From assembly GCA_046729215.1 (NCBI GenBank), contig JBKPGE010000232.1, positions 1 through 5,164 on the forward strand: 5,164 nucleotides of DNA, read 5' to 3'. Both the position numbers and the translations under genes were made by a program. Origin of the DNA: JACDAN01 sp046729215 (GTDB lineage Bacteria > Actinomycetota > Thermoleophilia > Gaiellales > Gaiellaceae). Positions 1-5,017 of the stretch are shown one piece after another. Below the pieces are notes generated by a model. That model made no database searches. It was not told the origin of the DNA and worked only from the letters and a program-made list of their open reading frames with translations. Each line of letters begins with the position of its first letter. The stretch's first letter is position 1.

Positions 1-2
1 TC

Positions 3-944
3 GCGGTCGAGACGCAAGGGCTCCGGAAGAGTTACGGCGAGGTGCGCGCTCTTCGCGGCGTCGACCTCCGGGTCGAGGCGGGGACGGTCTTTGGCCTCCT
101 CGGGCCCAACGGCGCCGGCAAGACGACGGCAGTTCGTATCCTCACCACCTTGCTCGCTCCGGACGAGGGCTCCGCGCGCGTCGTCGGCTTCGACGTGGTC
201 CGCGACGCTGCGCGCGTCCGCGAGCACATCGGCCTCGCCGGGCAATACGCAGCCGTCGACGAGAACCTGACCGGCTTCGAGAACCTGCAGATGGTCGGTC
301 GGCTCTACCACCTCGGCCGCCGCCAGTCGCGCGAGCGAGCATACGAGCTCCTTCGAGACTTCGACCTCACCGAGGCCGGCGATCGGCTCGTCCGGACGTA
401 TTCCGGAGGCATGCGCCGTCGCCTCGACCTTGCGGCGGCGCTTGTCGCCAGGCCGCCCATGCTCTTCCTCGACGAGCCGACGACGGGCCTCGACATCCGC
501 AGCCGGATCGGCCTCTGGGATGCGATGGAGGCACTCGTAGCCGGTGGGACGACGGTGCTCCTGACCACCCAATACCTGGACGAGGCCGACCGGCTTGCCG
601 ATCGCATCGCGGTGATCGACCGCGGGCTCGTGATCGCCGAGGGCACGCCGAACGACCTCAAGCAGCAGGTCGGCGGCGACCGGTTGGAGATCCACCTCTG
701 CGACGGCGGCCGAAGCCGAGACGCTGTCGCGGCTCTGACCGGCATCGCGAGCGACCGACCCTTCGTCGAGAACGGCTCGCTCAGCGTTCCGGTCGAGCAG
801 CGCCGAGGCACGATCGCCGACGCGGTTCGACGGCTCGACGACGCCGGGATCGCGATCGACGACATCTCCGTTCGCACGCCGACGCTCGATGACGTGTTCC
901 TCAACCTGACGGGACGTTCGACCGAGCAGGAGGAAGACACGTGA
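3..944 (+). CDS. ABC exporter ATP-binding protein, DrrA-type (5' partial)
   Basis: This is the cytoplasmic ATPase subunit of a two-component drug/lipid-type exporter; it powers the permease encoded next. The reading frame is open from the left edge, and the codons before the GTG at 42 encode a normal ABC N-terminus (GLRKSYGEVRAL), so the true start lies outside the window and the GTG at 42 is internal. Counting from base 3, the Walker A motif GPNGAGKTT is at residues 34-42, the Q-loop Gln near 81, the signature SGGMR at 134-138 and Walker B LFLDEP at 154-159 with its catalytic Glu. The H-loop position carries Gln (TTQYLDEAD, about 190) rather than His, which is usual in the DrrA/daunorubicin-resistance subfamily. 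The tail contains PTLDDVFLNLTG, also typical of DrrA. The substrate cannot be told from sequence. The family call is very secure; the exported compound is unknown. Confidence 0.95.
   Translation, partial: AVETQGLRKSYGEVRALRGVDLRVEAGTVFGLLGPNGAGKTTAVRILTTLLAPDEGSARVVGFDVVRDAARVREHIGLAGQYAAVDENLTGFENLQMVGRLYHLGRRQSRERAYELLRDFDLTEAGDRLVRTYSGGMRRRLDLAAALVARPPMLFLDEPTTGLDIRSRIGLWDAMEALVAGGTTVLLTTQYLDEADRLADRIAVIDRGLVIAEGTPNDLKQQVGGDRLEIHLCDGGRSRDAVAALTGIASDRPFVENGSLSVPVEQRRGTIADAVRRLDDAGIAIDDISVRTPTLDDVFLNLTGRSTEQEEDT
928..934 (+). promoter_or_regulatory. Ribosome binding site of the ABC permease
   Basis: AGGAGGA lies inside the last codons of the ATPase gene, six bases before the GTG at 941. It supports that GTG as the permease start and indicates that the permease is translated from the same message as the ATPase. 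Confidence 0.75.
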
Positions 945-1717
945 CCGGGCTCCAGTACGCCCTCTCGGACACCTTCGAGCTCTCGAAGCGCAGCGTGAAG
1001 CGGATTCGCCGCCAGCCCGATCTGCTGGTCAGCTTCACGATCCAGCCGATCATGTTCGTGCTGCTCTTCGTCTACGTCTTCGGCGGCGCGATCAACACGG
1101 GCTCGCTGGACTACGTCGACTACCTGGTGCCAGGAATCATCGTCCAGTCGATGGTCTTCGGCGGCTTCGTGACCGCGCTCGGTCTTGCCGAGGATCTGAA
1201 GAAGGGCCTGATCGACCGCTTCCGATCACTGCCGATGTGGGGCCCGGCGGTCATCTCGGGACGGATCCTGGCCGACGTCGGGACGAATGTGATCCAGCTC
1301 GTGATCCTGTTCACCGTCGGGATCATCGCCGGCTTCCGCTTCGACGCGAGCTTCCCCGACATCGTCGCCGGGATCGCGCTCCTGCTGCTGATCGGCTACG
1401 CGTTCTCGTGGGTGTTTGCGTTCATCGGCCTCATAGCCTCGTCGCCCGAGGCCGCGAACGCCTACGGCTTCACGATCCTGTTCCCGCTCACCTTCATCTC
1501 GTCGGCGTTCGTGCCGCCGGAGACGATGCCGGACTGGCTACAGCCCGTCGCCGAGCACAACCCGTTCACGGCCATGGTCAACGCCGCCCGCGCCTTGTTT
1601 GTCGGGACGGAGGCCGGGAACGACATCTGGCTGGCCGTCTTGTGGTCGCTCGGCATCATCGCCGTGTTCAGCGCCCTCTCGATCGCGCGCTACCAGCGCG
1701 CCGTCGGGCGGACCTAA
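941..1717 (+). CDS. ABC-2 type transport permease, DrrB-type
   Basis: This 258-residue integral membrane protein is the channel-forming partner of the ATPase upstream. Its GTG start overlaps the ATPase stop in GTGA, and an AGGAGGA site sits six bases upstream. Hydrophobic segments lie at about residues 31-49, 61-81, 112-131, 141-164, 173-191 and 229-248, giving the six-helix plan of ABC-2 permeases. The loop after the second helix carries the conserved charged stretch GLAEDLKKGLIDRFRSLPM, which probably contacts the ATPase. Between helices five and six is SSAFVPPETMP followed by HNPFT and an Ala-Arg pair, a hallmark of DrrB-like permeases. Length is normal for the family. The pair most likely exports a hydrophobic compound or lipid; nothing nearby (no biosynthesis cluster, no regulator) identifies it. 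Confidence 0.93.
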   Translation: MTGLQYALSDTFELSKRSVKRIRRQPDLLVSFTIQPIMFVLLFVYVFGGAINTGSLDYVDYLVPGIIVQSMVFGGFVTALGLAEDLKKGLIDRFRSLPMWGPAVISGRILADVGTNVIQLVILFTVGIIAGFRFDASFPDIVAGIALLLLIGYAFSWVFAFIGLIASSPEAANAYGFTILFPLTFISSAFVPPETMPDWLQPVAEHNPFTAMVNAARALFVGTEAGNDIWLAVLWSLGIIAVFSALSIARYQRAVGRT

Positions 1718-2078
1718 CCGCTAGCCGGGGCTGGCCTCCGGCCCGTTGTACCGGTGGACCGTCGCCTTCGCGGTCGAGGACTTGCATGAAAGTGCCGTCC
1801 CGCGGGATGTTGGGGACAGCTGCGAGCGCGCCTCGCGGCACGACGACGACCTTGTTCAGCGTGTAGCCGAGCGCGTAGAACTCGGTCGCGTTGACGAACT
1901 ACACTTTCGCGTCGCCGACCATCTTGTAGATGAGGAAGCTGTTCTCTTCGCGGACGGCCGTCCCGTCGGCGAGCCGCGGTGTAGCCGCGCCGCGCGCCTG
2001 GCCCTCCGGCGCCGCCATGAGCAGTGGAAAGACGAACAGCGCGGCCAGGAGCAACGCGATTCCCCGCGCGCGAATCAT
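1718..2078 (-). pseudogene. Broken secreted protein gene of unknown function
   Basis: Read on the minus strand from the ATG at 2078, this encodes a signal peptide: Arg at 3 and 5, a hydrophobic core at about 7-23, and a possible cleavage after GQA near residue 28. The mature part begins with LADGTAVREENSFLIYKM. Codon 60 is TAG (1899-1901), yet the same frame continues with convincing protein: FVNATEFYALGYTLNKVVVV, then PRGALAAVPNIPRDGTFM. From memory this resembles short repeats in secreted actinobacterial proteins of the form DGT..., VY...GG..RW, F.ALGY, VVVVP...L..IP, in which Trp occupies the interrupted position; TGG to TAG is a one-base change. A second repeat seems to begin at DGTFM (about 1800) and fades near 1725, where it meets the permease end, so the C-terminus is also missing. 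The start is preceded by a G-run (2084-2089), a poor ribosome site. The function is unknown. Alternatively, a 59-residue peptide is made, or the stop is read through. Confidence 0.6.
1724..1742. terminator. Possible weak hairpin between convergent genes
   Basis: Directly after the permease stop, GCCGG (1724-1728) can pair with CCGGC (1738-1742) around a nine-base loop; an alternative stem pairs GGCC at 1733-1736 with GGCC at 1740-1743. There is no T-run on either side. The position between convergent reading frames is right for a terminator, but the stem is short and such stems arise easily in high-GC DNA. Confidence 0.22.
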
Positions 2079-2154
2079 CACAACCCCCCGATCGACGAAC
2101 TGACCCGAAGCGGCGAGCATACGCCACCTTCGATCGTGGCTAGCGTTCGCCGGG
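2079..2154. promoter_or_regulatory. Divergent intergenic region
   Basis: These 76 bases separate the broken secreted-protein gene (minus) from the cyclase gene (plus) and should hold the promoter of each. TAGCGT at 2141-2146 resembles a -10 element, but it would start the transcript almost at the cyclase ATG (a leaderless message), and no matching -35 is visible. There is no Shine-Dalgarno sequence before the cyclase ATG, which fits leaderless translation. This is inference from position and weak motifs. Confidence 0.3.
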
Positions 2155-2808
2155 ATGACGGACGGCGCCGGCACATTCGTCTTCGCAGACCTCGCGGGCT
2201 TCACCGCCCTAACGGAGGCGCACGGCGACGAGGAGGCCGTGAAGCTGGTCGAAGAATTCTCGGAGGCAGTCGAGGCTGAGCTCCCGGCCGTTCGGGGTGA
2301 TCACGTCAAGACGATCGGGGACGCCTTGATGCTCCGAATCCCATATCCCGGCGACGCAGTGCTCCTCGGGCTGCGGATCGCCCATGACCTGATAACGGAG
2401 CACGGAGCTCCGGCCGTCCGTGTGGGGCTCCACCACGGGCCAGCGGTCGAGCGGCACGGCGACTACTTCGGCGCGAGCGTCAACCTCGCTGCGCGTGTCT
2501 CAGCGCTCGCCGGCGGTGGCGAAGTCCTGCTCACCGGCGAAACGGCGGCGCTTGTACCCGACCTGAAGGGGGTCTTGTACGAGTCGCGCGGACGCCAAAC
2601 GCTGCGCAACGTCGCCGAACCGATCGAGATCTTCGCGGCGCTGCGAGTTGGGCAGGGCGAGGATCGACTTCCCGTTGATCCCGTCTGCCGGATGGTCGTC
2701 GACCCTGACCGCGCCGCCGGGCGGCTCGTGCACGAGGGGAGCGCGTACTTCTTCTGCTCGCTCTCGTGTGCCGGGGACTTCGCGCGCCACCCGGAGCGCT
2801 TCACGTGA
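2155..2808 (+). CDS. Class III adenylate/guanylate cyclase with C-terminal YHS domain
   Basis: This 217-residue soluble protein probably makes cyclic AMP from ATP. The cyclase domain covers about residues 5-163. Metal-binding Asp12 lies in FADLAGFT and the second metal Asp56 in VKTIGDALM. The base-specifying pair is Lys52 and Asp103 (GDYFG), the Lys/Asp combination usual for ATP rather than GTP. The transition-state residues are Asn110 and Arg114 in VNLAAR. All residues expected for activity are therefore present. Residues about 173-216 form a YHS domain: DPVCRM (Cys178, with Arg where Gly is usual), then YFFCSLSC (Cys201, Cys205) and a terminal HPERF. YHS domains occur in copper and other heavy-metal proteins, so the fusion may let a metal or redox state tune the cyclase; that is inference. 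There are no membrane segments or other sensor domain. The ATG at 2155 places the catalytic Asp at the usual distance from the N-terminus, although it has no clear ribosome site. The gene converges with DUF2255, leaving only 12 bases. Confidence 0.93.
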   Translation: MTDGAGTFVFADLAGFTALTEAHGDEEAVKLVEEFSEAVEAELPAVRGDHVKTIGDALMLRIPYPGDAVLLGLRIAHDLITEHGAPAVRVGLHHGPAVERHGDYFGASVNLAARVSALAGGGEVLLTGETAALVPDLKGVLYESRGRQTLRNVAEPIEIFAALRVGQGEDRLPVDPVCRMVVDPDRAAGRLVHEGSAYFFCSLSCAGDFARHPERFT

Positions 2809-2817
2809 TGGTCAAGA

Positions 2818-2827
2818 GCGCTAGCGC
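2818..2827. repeat. 10-base perfect palindrome between convergent stops
   Basis: GCGCTAGCGC is a perfect inverted repeat without a loop. It lies just after the cyclase stop and contains the TAG stop of the minus-strand DUF2255 gene. Too short to be called a terminator; it may simply be chance. Confidence 0.35.
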
Positions 2828-3192
2828 GGCACGAGCTTGATCGTCGCGGCTCGGGCCTCCGGGCCGGCCATCGGATCGACGTACTCGGCGGGGTAGCGTT
2901 GGTACTTCGTGCGGTACGCGGTGTCGATTTCGTCGTTCAGCTCGTTCGTGTCCATGAACAGAACGTCCTTGTCGACCCCGCCGGCCTCAATGTGGCCTTC
3001 GTGTCGGTCCTGGGTGCCGCGAAACCACGTGGAGCAGCCCCCGTACACGGATCGGACGTGGAGGTCGTCGCCTTGGCGGACGACCCATATCGTCACAGGC
3101 CCCCGGAGTGTCCCGTCGTCCCGCACGGACGCGAGCTGCAGCCCATCCGCTGCTCCGACCCTGTCGAGCTCGTCGGCCGTCCACGCGGTCAT
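2821..3192 (-). CDS. DUF2255 family protein
   Basis: This small 123-residue soluble protein belongs to a family with no established biochemical role. Family features visible in order are: an N-terminal MTAWTADEL; RDDGTLRGPVTIWVVRQGD (about residues 24-42); LHVRSVYGGCSTWFRG (about 44-59), with the conserved VRS and a Trp before the Arg; HIEAGGVDKDVLFM; AYRTKYQRYP (about 92-101); and a C-terminal RAATIKLVPR. Such proteins have a split-barrel, flavin-oxidoreductase-like appearance, but I would not assign a cofactor. Its ATG overlaps the stop of the upstream dehydrogenase by one base (TGATG on the minus strand), and no good ribosome site is seen, so it is probably translated by re-initiation from the dehydrogenase message. 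This arrangement suggests a shared role or at least fixed co-expression. The length fits the family. Confidence 0.88.
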   Translation of the reverse strand: MTAWTADELDRVGAADGLQLASVRDDGTLRGPVTIWVVRQGDDLHVRSVYGGCSTWFRGTQDRHEGHIEAGGVDKDVLFMDTNELNDEIDTAYRTKYQRYPAEYVDPMAGPEARAATIKLVPR

Positions 3193-4226
3193 CAGAACTC
3201 GATCATCACCTTGATCGCCTCACGCTCGTTCATCGCCCGATAGCCCTCAGGGACGTCGTCGAGGCGGCCGACGCGGTCGAAAACCCGACCAGGTTCGATC
3301 CGGCCTTCGAGCACGTCCGGCAGCAGCTCCTCGATGTACGCACGGGCCGGGGCGGGCCCGCCGGCGATGGTGACGTTGTCGAAGAACGTCGAGACCCCTT
3401 CCGGAATGGACTCCTGCTGTGGAACGCCGACGCGGCCCACGGCTCCGCCCGGACGGACGATGCTCAGAGCTGTGACGGTCGCCTGTTCGAGCCCGACGCA
3501 CTCGAGGGCGGAGTGGGCGCCCAACCCGCCGCTGAGTTCGTGGACGCGTTCGACCGCCTCGTCACCCCGCTCCCTGACGATGTCCGTAGCGCCGAACTCC
3601 TGCGCGATCGCGATCCGGTCTGGATGCCGGCCGAGGAGGATGATTCGCTCGGCACCGAGGCGTCGCGCGGCGATCACGCCACACAGGCCGACGGCCCCGT
3701 CGCCGACGACAGCCACCGTCTTACCGGGCGCGACCCTGGCCGTGAGAGTCGCGTGGTGGCCTGTCGCCATCACGTCCGAGAGCGTGAGCAACGATGGCAT
3801 CAGTACGTCGTCTCTCTCGACCGGCAGTACGACGAGCGTCCCGTCCGCCTGGGGGACGCGAACCGCCTCGCCCTGTCCGCCGTCGACGCCGTTGACGCCG
3901 TACCTTCCTCCGTGGAGGCAGGACGTGTGCAGGCCCTCCCGGCAAAGGACACAAGTGCCGTCGGACCAAACGAACGGTGCGAGGACGAGATCGCCCTCCT
4001 TCAGGGTGCGCACCTCCGTGCCTACCGCCTCGACCACGCCGATGAACTCGTGACCCATGCGGCGCCCCGTCTCGCTGGGCTCCATCTGGTTGTAGGGCCA
4101 GAGATCGCTGCCGCAGATCCCGGCACGTGTGACGCGGACGAGCGCGTCGGTCGGTTCAACGAGATGGGCGTCGGGGACGGTCTCGACACGCACGTCGCCG
4201 GCGCCGTACATGACAGTTGCTCGCAT
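3192..4226 (-). CDS. Zinc-dependent medium-chain alcohol dehydrogenase family oxidoreductase
   Basis: This 344-residue NAD(P)-dependent dehydrogenase acts on an unknown alcohol, polyol or aldehyde. The GroES-like catalytic domain holds the zinc ligand Cys38 (AGICGSDL), then GHEF at 58-61 (His59, Glu60), and a likely third ligand Asp151 (LSDVMATGHH). The structural-zinc lobe has Cys92, Cys95 and Cys103, with Gly98 where a fourth Cys often stands. The Rossmann motif GDGAVG is at 175-180. The second beta strand ends in LLGRHPDR without the acidic residue typical of NAD enzymes, so NADP use is likely but inferred. The ATG at 4226 begins the normal family N-terminus MRATVMYGAGDVRVE; an earlier in-frame start at 4307 would add an Arg/Cys-rich stretch unlike the family. 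A TAGGG lies only two bases from the ATG, so the ribosome site is weak. CACAGTGTG (4241-4249), a small palindrome just upstream, could be an operator. DUF2255 follows in the same operon. Confidence 0.93.
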   Translation of the reverse strand: MRATVMYGAGDVRVETVPDAHLVEPTDALVRVTRAGICGSDLWPYNQMEPSETGRRMGHEFIGVVEAVGTEVRTLKEGDLVLAPFVWSDGTCVLCREGLHTSCLHGGRYGVNGVDGGQGEAVRVPQADGTLVVLPVERDDVLMPSLLTLSDVMATGHHATLTARVAPGKTVAVVGDGAVGLCGVIAARRLGAERIILLGRHPDRIAIAQEFGATDIVRERGDEAVERVHELSGGLGAHSALECVGLEQATVTALSIVRPGGAVGRVGVPQQESIPEGVSTFFDNVTIAGGPAPARAYIEELLPDVLEGRIEPGRVFDRVGRLDDVPEGYRAMNEREAIKVMIEF

Positions 4227-4483
4227 CGCCCTAACTGAAGCACAGTGTGAGCCAGGTCGGCATAGCCTGCGGGCCGTGTCCGACGCCGAGCACGACCACG
4301 GCGGCACGGCGACGACACCGAGGTGAAGATCCGCACGCCCGAGGACGGCGAGCCGCTGCTGCGTGGACTCGTCGCCGGGATCGTCGCCGGCTGGCGAGGA
4401 GGGTTCGCGTGAGCCCCGAGCTCCCAGTCGGCGGCACCGATCGACGCAGCGCGGCCAACCCGCACACCGAACTCGGCAGTTGA
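4227..4483 (+). other. Region without an intact gene; chain of tiny overlapping ORFs
   Basis: No convincing gene lies here. Three tiny plus-strand frames follow each other through GTGA overlaps: GTG at 4276 (16 codons, MSDAEHDHGG...) ends at 4326; GTG at 4323 (29 codons, containing EDGEPLLRGLVAGIVAGW) ends at 4412; GTG at 4409 (24 codons) ends in TGA at 4481-4483. The second has natural-looking amphipathic protein, and the frame-1 text HDHGG and frame-0 text HGDDTEVKIRTPEDG could be halves of one small protein split by a frameshift near 4303-4310. No Shine-Dalgarno precedes the first GTG. I recognise no family. The left part also contains the promoter of the minus-strand dehydrogenase; GCATAG at 4260-4265 (CTATGC on the minus strand) is a poor -10 candidate. 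Confidence 0.3.
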
Positions 4484-4750
4484 GGGCTCGAGTTCGCCGC
4501 TACACAGTCAGACCGCTACGTCATCCACCTCGACGTCGAGTTCGTTGACTTCACCGACGCTCCGCTATCGGAGCACCCTTTCCGCAACACCGGGCTGAAG
4601 CTTGACGAAATGATCACGGCGCTGAAGGTCCTCGCCTCACAGCCCGGCCTCACGGCGATCACGCTCACCGAGCTCAATCCCTACAACGCCCCGGCCGACG
4701 CGGGACTACTCGAACGCTTCGCGGGTTCCTTTGCCGACGGGATCCGCTAG
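4484..4750 (+). pseudogene. Arginase-family (ureohydrolase) 3' fragment
   Basis: From 4484 to the TAG at 4748-4750 one frame encodes about 88 residues matching the C-terminal third of arginase/agmatinase-type enzymes, which hydrolyse guanidino compounds using two Mn ions. Visible are DRYVIHLDVEFVDF (4511-4552), corresponding to the family's S/H-x-D-x-D-xx-D segment, then a helix with LDEMITALKVLA, a strand and ITLTELNP, which carries the catalytic Glu (codon 4670-4672), and a final ERFAGSFADGIR helix. The second metal-ligand Asp is Glu here (GAG at 4538-4540), one base from GAC. The frame is closed upstream by TGA at 4481-4483, there is no start codon at a sensible place, and no N-terminal two thirds or first His/Asp metal motifs exist in any upstream frame. 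Full-length relatives have roughly 280-320 residues. I read it as a decayed remnant; the family match comes from memory of the motifs. Confidence 0.7.
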
Positions 4751-4788
4751 CGCCGAACGCCGACGAGACATGCTTGCAACGAGGCGCG

Positions 4789-5017
4789 GTGAGCGAAACC
4801 ACTTTCGCCGGCCGGTGGGGGTATCAAGACTCCGTTCACGACGCGTGATCATCCAGATTTGCAGGCCGAACCGAGCGCCGCGCATGACGGCCCGATGGCC
4901 TGTGACGGACTGGCCGGGCGGATCGAGCCGATGTCGCTCGATGGCGGCTCGCGGAAAAAGCTCCCAGCTAGCATCGGTGCGAGTGTGCACGAGCACAGAA
5001 ACAAGGAGGACGCGAAA
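4789..5017 (+). pseudogene. Possible frameshifted remnant of a small PRC-barrel-like gene
   Basis: GTG at 4789, preceded by GAGG at 4781-4784, opens MSETTFAGRWGYQDSVHDA and then hits TGA at 4846-4848. In the +1 frame, open from 4793 without a stop up to the next gene, the text continues as DHPDLQAEPSAAHDG (4847-4891), then AGRIEPMSLDGGSRKKLPA. Joined, these resemble actinobacterial PRC-barrel-type proteins as I remember them: a Trp/Tyr N-terminus, HPDL, an A.DG..G+I/V motif, a D.GS turn and a ...LPA strand. Spacing is imperfect: an extra PMACDGL stretch interrupts the DG..GRI motif, and the strand that should follow D.GS is missing, so several indels would be needed. Without alignment this remains a guess. 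If it is wrong, the stretch is simply intergenic sequence containing the leader of the next gene. Confidence 0.3.
5003..5009 (+). promoter_or_regulatory. Ribosome binding site of the F420-reductase-type gene
   Basis: AAGGAGG, a near-perfect Shine-Dalgarno, ends eight bases before the ATG at 5018 and fixes that start. It rules out using the in-frame open stretch upstream (from 4793) as an N-terminal extension. Confidence 0.85.

Noticed and set aside
42..44. GTG at 42 as the start of the ABC ATPase
   Set aside because: The frame is open to the left edge and the upstream codons encode the expected ABC N-terminal strand (GLRKSYGEVRAL), so the start is outside the window.
1237..1866. Plus-strand ORF overlapping the permease
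   Set aside because: Its product is dominated by Arg, His and Pro, with no family resemblance, and most of it overlaps the well-supported permease in another frame.
1714..2127. Minus-strand ORF of 137 codons over the broken secreted-protein gene
   Set aside because: Arg-rich shadow frame; the alternative frame shows a signal peptide and repeat-like motifs, so that one was chosen despite its stop.
2079..2204. Upstream starts for the secreted-protein gene, up to 2204
   Set aside because: They would overlap the cyclase start on the other strand and place a charged stretch before the signal peptide; the ATG at 2078 gives a standard signal peptide.
3108..4238. Long plus-strand ORF of 376 codons opposite the dehydrogenase
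   Set aside because: It is antisense to a gene with complete family motifs; its translation is rich in Arg, Asp and Ala without recognisable domains, as expected for a high-GC shadow frame.
4227..4307. N-terminal extension of the dehydrogenase from an ATG at 4307
   Set aside because: The extra 27 residues are Cys/Arg/Ser-rich and unlike the family; the ATG at 4226 begins the conserved N-terminus.
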